NCBI GenBank assembly: GCA_964392965.1
Contig: CAYMSA010000073.1
Location: 1 to 8,204 of the forward strand
Direction of reading: 5' to 3'
Origin: CAYMSA01 sp964392965
GTDB lineage: Bacteria > Actinomycetota > Coriobacteriia > Anaerosomatales > Anaerosomataceae
Length of the DNA: 8,204 nucleotides
Shown: piece by piece, positions 1-5,989 of the stretch
How positions within the stretch are numbered: position 1 is the stretch's first letter
How the letters are laid out: each line of letters opens with the position of its first letter
Position numbers and translations under genes: made by a program
The notes under the pieces: generated by a model
What the model was told of the DNA's origin: nothing
The model's database searches: none
What the model saw: the letters and a program-made list of their open reading frames with translations, nothing else

Positions 1-663
1 GGCGTCAACGCGTTCATCATCGTGGGAGAGAGGCCGGTCATCGTCGATGCCGGGATACCCGGCAGCGCGCCCGAGATCATCGCGGCGCTGGCGAGGCTCG
101 GGTTCTCGCCGGATGCCGTCGCGCTGATCATCGTCACGCACGCACACGTGGATCATGCGGGCGATGCTTTGAAGCTTCGCGGACTCACGGGGGCACCCGT
201 CCTGGCCCACCGCCTGGACGTTCCCGCGCTTCTGGCCGGGGTGAGCGCGCCGGTCCTCGGGCGGACGCCGGAGGCACAGGCGATGCTCGAACAGATCGGA
301 TCCGGTCCGGCGGCCCGCTTCGAGGGGGTCGCAGTCGATATCGTCGTCGATGATTCCTACGACCTTGGCGGTCACGGACTTCCCGGTACGGTCATCCACA
401 CCCCCGGTCACACCGACGGTGGACTCACGCTGCTGCTCGCTACGGGTGAAGCGGTCGTCGGCGACTTGATCTCGGGTGCATCGGCAGACCCGGGGGAGGC
501 CTCCCTGGGGCCGTTCGCGACTGATGCGGCTGCGATGCGGGCGAGTGTCGCCCGAGTGCTCGGAATGGGCGTGAGTCGCATCTACTGCGGCCACGGCGGC
601 TCGTTCGGCGGCGACTCACTCACGGCGCTCAGGGCGTCTCTCGGCAAGGAGAACCGGGACTGA
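1..663 (+). CDS. Metallo-beta-lactamase-fold hydrolase, 5' end missing
   Basis: This gene is open from the first base of the window and ends at TGA 661-663, so 220 residues are seen and the start lies upstream. The first residues (GVNAFIIVGERPVIVDAG) are the usual N-terminal beta strands of the fold, so probably only a few residues are missing. The zinc-binding motif THAHVDH is at 136-156 (His 139, His 145, Asp 151, His 154 as codon starts). It is followed by HTPGHTD (His at 409), an Asp in VGDL (463) and a final His in YCGHGG (592). These are the full two-metal ligand set, so the enzyme should be active. The family includes glyoxalase II-like thioesterases, quorum-lactone hydrolases and other hydrolases; substrate cannot be told from sequence. 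No signal peptide is visible in what remains, so a cytoplasmic location is likely. It may be separate from the next genes, which begin 160 nt later. Confidence 0.93.
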   Translation, partial: GVNAFIIVGERPVIVDAGIPGSAPEIIAALARLGFSPDAVALIIVTHAHVDHAGDALKLRGLTGAPVLAHRLDVPALLAGVSAPVLGRTPEAQAMLEQIGSGPAARFEGVAVDIVVDDSYDLGGHGLPGTVIHTPGHTDGGLTLLLATGEAVVGDLISGASADPGEASLGPFATDAAAMRASVARVLGMGVSRIYCGHGGSFGGDSLTALRASLGKENRD

Positions 664-734
664 CAGGTGGGCGATGAGGGGCCGGCGTCCGGTAGCCGCT
701 TCAACTCCCTTCCCGGGTGGCGGCCGTCCGGGTG

Positions 735-740
735 TACGCT
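735..740 (+). promoter_or_regulatory. Possible -10 box for the immunity-like operon
   Basis: TACGCT, preceded by GG and TG, has the TAnnnT form of a -10 element and lies 82 nt before the next start codon. TTCCCG at 710-715 is a poor -35 with a 19-nt spacer. If it is used, the transcript would carry a leader of about 75 nt ending in the hairpin at 794-818. The rest of the 664-822 spacer holds no convincing gene. Confidence 0.25.
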
Positions 741-793
741 TGGGGCAGGCGTGGGTACATCGGTGGTTGGCGGGACGGGACACAGCGCGTGAT

Positions 794-818
794 TCCTCCT
801 GCCGCTGCGGCAGGAGGA
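794..818 (+). promoter_or_regulatory. Perfect 11-bp hairpin containing the ribosome binding site
   Basis: The left arm TCCTCCTGCCG (794-804) and the right arm CGGCAGGAGGA (808-818) are exact reverse complements around a 3-nt loop CTG. The Shine-Dalgarno sequence AGGAGG (812-817) of the gene starting at 823 lies wholly in the right arm, so the folded RNA would hide it. There is no T-tract, so a simple terminator for the upstream gene is unlikely. An upstream GGCAGG (744-749) could pair with CCTGCC (798-803) in the left arm and so compete with the hairpin, but only over 6 bp. The pairing is directly visible; a role in translational control is inference. Confidence 0.6.
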
Positions 819-822
819 CGGC

Positions 823-1365
823 ATGGCAGACGATGAGTCCGGGTACTTCGAGCTGAGTCTCGACTCCTTGAGGGCCATCGGTGGGTGGGCCGCGGAGTGT
901 GCCGAGCGGGCGCTCCCGGTGTTCGAGTCGTACGCCGTGTCCGATCAACGGCCGCGGGATGCGATCGAGGGCATCCGCGTGTTCGCCGAAGGAGGGAAGC
1001 GAGCCGCGCGGCTCCGGACGCTCGCGCTGGCGGCGTACGCTGCCGCTCGCGAGGTCGACGACAACGCAGCGGCGGCTGCCGCACGTGCCGCCGGGCACGC
1101 CGCGGCGAGCGCGTACACGCACCCACTCGCCGACGTGCATCAGACGAAGCACATCGTCGGGCCTGCAGCGTATGCGGCGCGAGCGCTCGAGCTCGAGAGC
1201 GGCGGTGACCTGGATGTCAGTGATCGTGAGGTCCGGCTCGCCATCGCGAGTGCACCGGCCGAGGTGTGCGAGGTCCTGCTGCAGATGCCCGCGCGTGATG
1301 CGGGGAAGAGCCGACTGGACTCGCTGCTCTATGCGCTCGATGCCGGGCTCAGAGTCCGTGGGTAG
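823..1365 (+). CDS. Imm5-like putative immunity protein
   Basis: This 180-residue, alanine-rich, all-helical protein resembles the actinobacterial family annotated 'putative immunity protein' (Imm5-like). Typical family features are the opening FELSLDSLR (residues about 9-17), a DQRPRDAIEG segment giving an R-P-R motif, a long Ala-rich helix (about 65-97), then YTHPL (98-102) and HQTKH (106-110) with conserved His residues. Family members are usually close to this length. No signal peptide or membrane segment is visible. The name comes from resemblance to immunity proteins of polymorphic-toxin systems, but no toxin gene lies in this window and many relatives stand alone, so the biochemical role is unknown. 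ATG 823 is chosen because the conserved domain begins just after it and AGGAGG lies 5 nt upstream, although that site is buried in a hairpin. The next gene starts 15 nt after its stop. Confidence 0.75.
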   Translation: MADDESGYFELSLDSLRAIGGWAAECAERALPVFESYAVSDQRPRDAIEGIRVFAEGGKRAARLRTLALAAYAAAREVDDNAAAAAARAAGHAAASAYTHPLADVHQTKHIVGPAAYAARALELESGGDLDVSDREVRLAIASAPAEVCEVLLQMPARDAGKSRLDSLLYALDAGLRVRG

Positions 1366-1380
1366 ACCGGGAGGAGCAGC

Positions 1381-1878
1381 ATGGACGGATCCGAGGGGTT
1401 GCGGGGACTGCTCGCTCGGCAGCTCGACTGGGGTGAGGCGCACGTCCGCTTCGGCCGGGCGGTGGCGGCGATGCCCTATGAGCTGCAGGGTGTGACGCCG
1501 TCGGGATTCTCGCACAGCTGCTGGCAACTGCTCGAGCACATGCGCCGTGCACAGGCCGACATCCTCGACTTCTGCGTGAATGCCGAGTACGTCTACCCGG
1601 TGTCGATGGACGAGTACTGGCCCGCAGCCGTCCCGCCTGAAGCGGCATCCTGGGACGCGGCTGTCTCGGCGTTCGAGGCCGACCTCGATGCGCTCAGGCG
1701 TCTCGCTCTCGACGAGTCGGTCGACCTGCTTGCCGCGGTCCCGAGGGCCTCGTCCGCGACGCAGACGTACGCCCGCGAGCTCATCATGGTGACCGACCAC
1801 AACGCCTATCACCTCGGACAGCTTGTCGCGCTCAGGCGCGTGCTCGGCGTGTGGGAGGACGGTCCCGGTTGGGGTTAG
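1381..1878 (+). CDS. DinB-family metalloprotein
   Basis: This 165-residue protein has the DinB/DinB_2 four-helix-bundle pattern. A His in the second helix (LLEH, His53) and the C-terminal HNAYHLGQ motif (His140, His144) form the three-histidine divalent metal site typical of the family. Known relatives include thiol-S-transferases that use mycothiol or bacillithiol, and DNA-damage-induced proteins of unknown function. Which applies here cannot be told, although an actinobacterial host would make a thiol-dependent detoxification role plausible. The start ATG has GGGAGGAG (1369-1376) 4 nt upstream and lies 15 nt after the immunity-like gene, so the two are probably co-transcribed. A weak inverted repeat, CCCGG 1864-1868 with CCGGG 1884-1888, flanks the stop codon. 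Confidence 0.85.
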   Translation: MDGSEGLRGLLARQLDWGEAHVRFGRAVAAMPYELQGVTPSGFSHSCWQLLEHMRRAQADILDFCVNAEYVYPVSMDEYWPAAVPPEAASWDAAVSAFEADLDALRRLALDESVDLLAAVPRASSATQTYARELIMVTDHNAYHLGQLVALRRVLGVWEDGPGWG

Positions 1879-1930
1879 CCGTTCCGGGTGGACCAGCAGA
1901 CGAGAACGATCCGGAAAGGACTGCAGCCGA

Positions 1931-2818
1931 ATGACAACACGCACCTGTCTCATCACCGGCGCCAACGCGGGCATCGGCAAGGCTGCGGCGATCCGACTCG
2001 CCGCACGCGGTGCCGAAGTGATCATCGCCTGCCGTAACCGCGAACGCGGGGAGACAGCCGTCACGGACATCCAGACGGCGTCGGGCTCGTCCTCGGTATC
2101 GCTCGTCATCATGGACCTGGCGTCGCGCGAGTCCATCGTCCGCGCCTGTGAGCGGTTACGCGAGGCTGGTTGCACGCGACTCGACGCGCTCATCCACAAC
2201 GCCGCCGACTTCGACATCAGCCGGAAGGAACCCGCGAAGTCACCCGACGGCATCGAGACCGTCTGGGCCACCAATCACCTCGGCCCCGTGCTCCTGACGC
2301 ACCTGCTGGATCCGGAGCTCTCGGCGAGCGAGGACGGCCGAGTGGTGACGGTCTCGTCGCAGGGCCTGCTCATGCACCCCCGGCTCGAGGTCCGGCTGGA
2401 CGACCCCGAGTTCAAGACGGGTGGCTATCGACCTGACATCGCCTACTACCAGTCGAAGCTCGCGCAGGTCATGTACACGAAATGGCTCGCCGGGCGCTAC
2501 GCGGGAACCCGCAAGACCGCCAACTGCGTTCGCGTGACCAACGTCAAGATTGACGTTGACCGGTACCCGGACCTCTCGGCACTGCAGAAGCGCCTGTACA
2601 GCGTGAAGAGCCGCTTCTCCATCAGTCCGGAACAGATGGCCGAGGTCTATGTCTGGCTGGCGTCGTCGGCGGAAGTCCACGGTGTCACGGGCGACTACTT
2701 CGACGAAAAGCGACGCCCGGTGAAGACCTCCGCATGGGCGAGCGACCCGGAGAACATCCGTCGGGTCATGGAGCTCACCGCCGCGTACGTTCCTGAGATC
2801 GGGGCGGAGCTCGCGTGA
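1931..2818 (+). CDS. Short-chain dehydrogenase/reductase (SDR), retinol dehydrogenase-like
   Basis: This 295-residue classical-type SDR should bind NAD(P) in a Rossmann fold. The cofactor loop TGANAGIG is at residues 9-16, and ACRNRER (34-40) with its Arg residues suggests NADP(H). HNAA (89-92) stands where NNAG usually does. Asn115 (ATNHLG), Ser142/Ser143 (VSSQG) and Tyr172-x3-Lys176 (YYQSK) complete the catalytic set. The overall pattern resembles the retinol dehydrogenase / protochlorophyllide reductase-like branch, but the substrate is unknown. After the catalytic Lys the usual PG motif is replaced by VTNVKIDVDRYP. The frame is open further upstream, but ATG 1931 is preferred because it precedes the Rossmann strand directly and has GGAAAGGA (1913-1920) 10 nt upstream; an earlier start would overlap the DinB gene. 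It begins 52 nt after the DinB stop and overlaps the next gene by 4 nt. Confidence 0.9.
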   Translation: MTTRTCLITGANAGIGKAAAIRLAARGAEVIIACRNRERGETAVTDIQTASGSSSVSLVIMDLASRESIVRACERLREAGCTRLDALIHNAADFDISRKEPAKSPDGIETVWATNHLGPVLLTHLLDPELSASEDGRVVTVSSQGLLMHPRLEVRLDDPEFKTGGYRPDIAYYQSKLAQVMYTKWLAGRYAGTRKTANCVRVTNVKIDVDRYPDLSALQKRLYSVKSRFSISPEQMAEVYVWLASSAEVHGVTGDYFDEKRRPVKTSAWASDPENIRRVMELTAAYVPEIGAELA

Positions 2819-3369
2819 GCCTCACAGACGTCCCGGGCGTCGATGCCCGGGAACCCGAGAAGCGGCACGTGAGGGCCCCGGGGCTCGGCATCCGACATGC
2901 GCGCCCGGACGACCTGGACGTCATGTACTCGGCGCTTGCCTGGGCGATCGAGTGGCGGCGCACGGCACTCAGCGCTGCCCCCGCGGACGTCGTTCGGGAC
3001 ACGGGACACGACTACCTCCTCGCGGGGTGGGGGCGCTGCGGCGACGTTGCACTGGTTGCGGAGAGTGACGGTCAGCCGGTCGGTGCCGCCTGGTACCGGT
3101 TCTGGGACGACGTGCACCACTCCTACGGCTACGTTGACGCCGACACTCCGGAGATCGCCGTCGGTGTCCATCCCGCGTCCCGGGGCCAGGGCGCCGGGAC
3201 CAGCCTGCTCGCCGCGCTCATCGATGCCGCGAAGGCCAGACGGGTCGCCCGGCTCAGCCTGAGCGTCGAGAGCGACAATCCCGCGCTGCGCCTCTACGAA
3301 CGCTTCGGCTTCGTTCGCCACGAACTGGTCGATGCGTCGTGGACGATGATGAGGGACCTGAAGGGCTGA
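2815..3369 (+). CDS. GNAT-family N-acetyltransferase
   Basis: This 184-residue protein is a single GNAT domain that would transfer an acyl group from acyl-CoA to an unknown amine. The domain begins near residue 24 (LGIRHARPDDLDVMYSAL). Motif A is EIAVGVHPASRGQGAG, with the pyrophosphate-binding loop R123-G-Q-G-A-G128. Motif B follows as ESDNPALRLYERFGF, the usual GNAT ending. GTG 2815 overlaps the SDR stop (GTGA), with GGCGGAG about 5 nt upstream, so translational coupling is likely. An alternative GTG at 2869 would remove 18 poorly conserved residues that lie before the domain. An 8-bp inverted repeat (2831-2852) lies just inside this 5' end. The linkage suggests, but does not prove, that the acetyltransferase and SDR act on related substrates. 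Confidence 0.92.
   Translation: MSLTDVPGVDAREPEKRHVRAPGLGIRHARPDDLDVMYSALAWAIEWRRTALSAAPADVVRDTGHDYLLAGWGRCGDVALVAESDGQPVGAAWYRFWDDVHHSYGYVDADTPEIAVGVHPASRGQGAGTSLLAALIDAAKARRVARLSLSVESDNPALRLYERFGFVRHELVDASWTMMRDLKG
2831..2852 (+). repeat. 8-bp inverted repeat at the start of the GNAT gene
   Basis: TCCCGGGC (2831-2838) and GCCCGGGA (2845-2852) are exact reverse complements with a 6-nt loop GTCGAT. The stem would begin 16 nt after the GTG start, in codons that precede the conserved domain. It could slow translation initiation or protect RNA between the coupled SDR and GNAT genes, but high GC content makes such stems common by chance. Confidence 0.4.
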
Positions 3370-3375
3370 TAGACT
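3370..3375 (+). promoter_or_regulatory. Possible -10 box for the flavodoxin-ferredoxin gene
   Basis: TAGACT begins directly after the GNAT stop codon and has the TAnnnT form of a -10 element. No good -35 is present at the right distance. The 93-nt spacer 3370-3462 shows no other gene. Support is weak and rests on form and position only. Confidence 0.2.
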
Positions 3376-3462
3376 CGCCGAAGAGCCCCGTGCCTACCGC
3401 AACCTCGCTCTCATGACCGGGACGCCAGGCGGGTGCTGTTGTCGATGGAGGCGGAATCGGGC

Positions 3463-4344
3463 ATGCGAGTGAGGATCGCCTACTTCTCGGGAACCGGGAG
3501 CACCCGGCATGTCGCCTACGTGCTCAGGGACGAGGTCGAGGCACGCGGTCACGCTGTGGAGCTGGTTCGGATCGGCCGGAGCGAGATGCCCGAGTCCCGG
3601 CCGTGCGACCTGCTCGTGCTCTGCCATGTCGTGCACGCCGCCAATGCGCCGAGGCCGGTCATCGACTGGGTGCGCGCTCAGCCGGACGCCCTCGACACAC
3701 CGGCGGTCATCATATCGGTGTCCGGGGGCGGCGAGGTCACCCCCAACCTCGCGTGCCGCGTCCGGCTCAAGCGCGAACTCGCGCGGAAGGGCTTCTCGGT
3801 CTTCTACGAGAAGATGATCGTCATGCCGTCGAACTGGATCGTCGGCACCAAACCGGCACTCGTGAACCGGCTCCTCACGGTGCTGCCGCACAAGGTCGCG
3901 CATGCCGCCGATGAGTTCCTCGACCACCCACCGCGGCTGTACTCGCCGCCGCCCGGCAATCGCCTCCTGTCACTCCTCGGCAGACTCGAGCAGCTCGGGG
4001 CTCCGCAGTTCGGCGAGAAGATCCGCGTGGAGACGTCGTGCAACGGCTGTGGCGTCTGCGNNNNNNNNNNNNNNNNNNNNNNNNNNNNNNNNNNNNNNNN
4101 NNNNNNNNNNNNNNNNNNNNNNNNNNNNNNNNNNNNNNNNNNNNNNNNNNNNNNNNNNNNCCACCGTCAGGTCATCCGTCTCAGAAGGGTGAATGGCGAG
4201 CCGCAGTGGCCGCCGTTCGTCATCATCGACGGCCTCGATCCGGTGAACAGGTGGCTCGAAGCGGTCGTTGGTGCACTCTCCCATATGCCGCGTCCGCTAT
4301 GCGACAATGCACCCGTCGATTCCACGAAGGGGGATGCCGCATGA
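3463..4344 (+). CDS. EFR1-type flavodoxin-ferredoxin fusion, interrupted by gap
   Basis: The N-terminal part is a flavodoxin-like domain with the FMN phosphate loop YFSGTGST (residues 7-14), a GGGEVTPN segment, and the MPSNW motif (121-125) typical of EFR1 proteins (flavodoxin N-terminus, 4Fe-4S C-terminus). A ferredoxin domain begins with C193-N-G-C196-G-V-C199, and the assembly gap starts one base later, hiding the rest of two expected [4Fe-4S] motifs. After the gap the same frame is open with good codon use (HRQVIRLRRVNGEPQWPP...) to TGA 4342-4344, overlapping the next ATG by 4 nt. Because the gap length is arbitrary, continuity across it is only likely. The protein should be a soluble electron carrier whose partner is unknown. 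ATG 3463 is chosen because it abuts the first beta strand and has GGAGGCGG (3447-3454) 8 nt upstream; GTG 3433 and ATG 3445 are alternatives. Confidence 0.8.
   Translation: MRVRIAYFSGTGSTRHVAYVLRDEVEARGHAVELVRIGRSEMPESRPCDLLVLCHVVHAANAPRPVIDWVRAQPDALDTPAVIISVSGGGEVTPNLACRVRLKRELARKGFSVFYEKMIVMPSNWIVGTKPALVNRLLTVLPHKVAHAADEFLDHPPRLYSPPPGNRLLSLLGRLEQLGAPQFGEKIRVETSCNGCGVCXXXXXXXXXXXXXXXXXXXXXXXXXXXXXXXXXXHRQVIRLRRVNGEPQWPPFVIIDGLDPVNRWLEAVVGALSHMPRPLCDNAPVDSTKGDAA
4061..4160. other. Assembly gap, 100 N
   Basis: This run of exactly 100 undetermined bases lies inside the ferredoxin domain of the EFR1 gene. The length is a typical scaffolding placeholder. Thirty-three residues would be just enough for the remaining Cys of the first cluster and a second CxxCxxCxxxCP motif, so the true length could be near 100 here. 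Confidence 0.95.
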
Positions 4345-5168
4345 AACGCGCCGTGCTGTTCCTGCTCACTCTTCTGCTCGCGCTCACGGTCGCCGGTTGT
4401 GCCGCCGACGAAGAGCCAGCGGCCACCCCCGATGCTCCTTCCGGCGCTGCCGACGAGGCACCGGCCGAGGCGCCTGCCGAGTGGGCGGTGCAGCTTCTCG
4501 ACGGCTGGCCCGAGGACACGGTGCCGCTCTACAAGTCCGACCTGATCGATACCGCCCTCTACTCGGTGCGCAACGACCCGCAGTGGGCGGCCGTGGAAGG
4601 CGGGCTCCGCAATATCCATCACGTGGTCTACCACACCGCCGCGCCGACCGCCGAGGTGCTCGAGCACTACCTCGGCCTCATGAGTGAGACGAGCGATGCC
4701 GACGCCTCGGACGGCTACATCGAGGGCACCATCGGCAAGTATCCGGTTGAGATCAACACCACCGAGGAGAGCAGCTACAACGCCGTGTACGTGACGGTGG
4801 ACCTCCCCAAGGCCGAGGTGACCGAGACGAATCCGTTCTACACCGACTACCCGGCCGACCTGGTGGCAGCGCCCGACGAGTTCATCTTCTTCGAGGACAA
4901 GTACTACGAGTACCTCTACCGGCGGACTGACATGGCGTACTGGCGGCAGTTCGATATCGCCGACCGGGACGGCAAGGACGGGCCCGATCTCTCGCTCGAG
5001 GATGTCTACGCCTACTACCAGGAGCGTTACGGCGACAAGCCCGAGTTCGCAATCGACCGCGACGCGCGTCAGATGACCTGGAAGGACGGCAAGTACGCCA
5101 TCATCATGGCGTTCTACGAGGGCGGCAACCGCGGCGTGCTGGAGATCGGTTGGGACTGGGAGGGGTAG
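4341..5168 (+). CDS. Lipoprotein with two related domains, unknown family
   Basis: This 275-residue protein starts with a lipoprotein signal: MKR, a Leu-rich hydrophobic core, and the lipobox VAGC with Cys20 as the lipidated residue. An Ala/Pro/Glu-rich linker (about 21-46) would hold the globular part away from the membrane. Two similar units follow, at about 61-155 and 174-275. Each has a V-x-x-x-Y(Y) helix (AEVLEHY 104-110; EDVYAYY 220-226), then GKY (132-134; 250-252), then a beta strand ending VYVTVDL or GVLEIGWDW. The spacing of about 117 residues is consistent, which suggests an internal duplication. The protein is rich in Asp, Glu and Tyr. I do not recognise a named family, and its function is unknown. 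ATG 4341 has AAGGGGG (4327-4333) 7 nt upstream and overlaps the upstream TGA as ATGA. The next gene is convergent, 25 nt away. Confidence 0.9.
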   Translation: MKRAVLFLLTLLLALTVAGCAADEEPAATPDAPSGAADEAPAEAPAEWAVQLLDGWPEDTVPLYKSDLIDTALYSVRNDPQWAAVEGGLRNIHHVVYHTAAPTAEVLEHYLGLMSETSDADASDGYIEGTIGKYPVEINTTEESSYNAVYVTVDLPKAEVTETNPFYTDYPADLVAAPDEFIFFEDKYYEYLYRRTDMAYWRQFDIADRDGKDGPDLSLEDVYAYYQERYGDKPEFAIDRDARQMTWKDGKYAIIMAFYEGGNRGVLEIGWDWEG

Positions 5169-5176
5169 TCCTCCCA
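5157..5176. terminator. Hairpin between the convergent lipoprotein genes
   Basis: TGGGAGG (5157-5163) and CCTCCCA (5170-5176) form a perfect 7-bp stem with a 6-nt loop that holds the TAG stop of the plus-strand gene. It lies 18 nt past the stop of the minus-strand gene, so it could end transcription from both sides. There is no T-tract on either side, which weakens the terminator call. Confidence 0.4.
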
Positions 5177-5193
5177 CCCGTTCGCGATCTCGA

Positions 5194-5754
5194 TCAGAGC
5201 GGGATGTTGAGCAGATCCGGGCTGAACCTCCCGGCCTCGGCGTCCCAGAAGATCTCCACGCGTTCGTTGGCGCCGTTGTTCATCGTGACCGTGAGCACAT
5301 ACACACCGGCGACGTCTTCCTGCTCGGGGTACCGCCCGGTGTCCATCTGGTGGTTGAAGTTCTCGGCGGTGAACGGGTAGTCCATGAAGCCCTTGCCGCC
5401 GCTGCCAAGGCTTTCGCCCGTGGTGGTGTCCTCGATGTAGTCGTACCAGCCGTTGCGGGGGTTCTCGATGAGCACCGTGCAGGCGGTGGCGTCGGTATCG
5501 GTGCCCCAGTACACGCGCACGGAGAGCACGTGCCCCGTGGGGAGTGTCTGGTCGGACTCGACCTGCTTGAACTCCTCGAGCTTCTTGTTCTCGGCGATTA
5601 TCTGGCCCATCTCCTCGCGGACCTTCTCGGCCTCGATGCGTTCGGCACCGGCGTTGCCGAAGAAGTCGAGCCAGCCGCAGCCCATCAGCAGGAACACGGT
5701 GAGGAGCACCGCCAGCGCGATGACGGGCTTTGTGCTTCTTGCGCTTCCTGTCAT
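5194..5754 (-). CDS. Lipoprotein of unknown family with coiled-coil stalk
   Basis: This 186-residue protein has a lipoprotein signal: basic N-terminus, hydrophobic stretch from about residue 11 to 24, and lipobox LMGC with Cys26 as the lipidated residue. Residues about 36-66 are charged with Glu, Lys and Leu/Ile at heptad-like spacing (EAEKVREEMGQIIAENKKLE), suggesting a short coiled-coil stalk. The rest (about 70-186) is rich in beta-prone and aromatic residues (LSVRVYWG, NGWYDYIEDTTTGE, VYVLTVTMNNGANERVEIFW), like an Ig-type beta sandwich, with one extra Cys near residue 93. I do not recognise the family, so its role at the cell surface is unknown. The start ATG (5752-5754 on this strand) is preceded by AGAGGAG (complement of 5761-5767) at a 6-nt spacing. 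It faces the other lipoprotein gene tail to tail and is divergent from the DUF1287 gene. Confidence 0.88.
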   Translation of the reverse strand: MTGSARSTKPVIALAVLLTVFLLMGCGWLDFFGNAGAERIEAEKVREEMGQIIAENKKLEEFKQVESDQTLPTGHVLSVRVYWGTDTDATACTVLIENPRNGWYDYIEDTTTGESLGSGGKGFMDYPFTAENFNHQMDTGRYPEQEDVAGVYVLTVTMNNGANERVEIFWDAEAGRFSPDLLNIPL

Positions 5755-5843
5755 GGATGACTCCTCTGCATGCGGACGGACGCCGTGGGCTACACGGTAG
5801 GACTGCAGTGCCTGGCGAGTCGCCGGACACGCAGGTCAGCATC

Positions 5844-5872
5844 ATGATAGCGAGATGACTATGCGGTGCCTA
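5844..5872 (-). promoter_or_regulatory. Promoter candidate for the minus-strand lipoprotein
   Basis: On the minus strand TAGGCA (complement of 5867-5872) and TATCAT (complement of 5844-5849) are 17 nt apart. They match the sigma-70-type consensus at 4 of 6 and 5 of 6 positions. Transcription would start near 5837, giving a leader of about 80 nt. It is the best promoter match I found in the window and lies in the 235-bp divergent spacer. Confidence 0.45.
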
Positions 5873-5927
5873 TGGAGCTCGAGGCGCCGCGCGGTCTTCG
5901 TTCCTCGCCGACTTCAGGGCGCTCGGC

Positions 5928-5933
5928 TACACT
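5928..5933 (+). promoter_or_regulatory. Possible -10 box for the DUF1287 gene
   Basis: TACACT, preceded by GGC, matches a good actinobacterial -10 element and lies 56 nt before the start codon. No clear -35 lies 16-19 nt upstream. With the minus-strand candidate it would make 5755-5989 a divergent promoter region. Nothing else gene-like is seen in that spacer. Confidence 0.3.
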
Positions 5934-5989
5934 CGACCCGGTAGTCGTGTCGTCCACGTCTTGTGCCGCGAATCTGACGGGAGGGCCGG

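Noticed and set aside
794..818. Reading the hairpin as a terminator of the metallo-beta-lactamase-fold gene
   Set aside because: It lies 131 nt after that stop, has no T-tract, and contains the next gene's ribosome binding site.
674..856. 60-codon frame in the spacer before the immunity-like gene
   Set aside because: The composition is Arg/Gly/Pro-rich and low in coding character, it has no ribosome binding site, and it runs through the hairpin and into the next gene in another frame.
1186..1197. CTCGAGCTCGAG palindrome
   Set aside because: It encodes Leu-Glu-Leu-Glu repeats in the immunity-like gene, and the symmetry follows from the codons.
1823..1930. 36-residue N-terminal extension of the SDR
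   Set aside because: It would overlap the DinB gene, has no homology-like pattern, and the ATG at 1931 has a good ribosome binding site directly before the Rossmann strand.
616..2274. 552-codon open frame on the minus strand
   Set aside because: It lies opposite three well-supported plus-strand genes and part of a fourth. Its product is Arg/Pro-rich with no domain; it is the usual antisense shadow of high-GC coding sequence.
4167..5177. 336-codon open frame on the minus strand
   Set aside because: It is opposite the lipoprotein gene with its signal peptide and lipobox. The Val/His/Arg/Gly-rich product looks like a mirror of Asp- and Tyr-rich codons.
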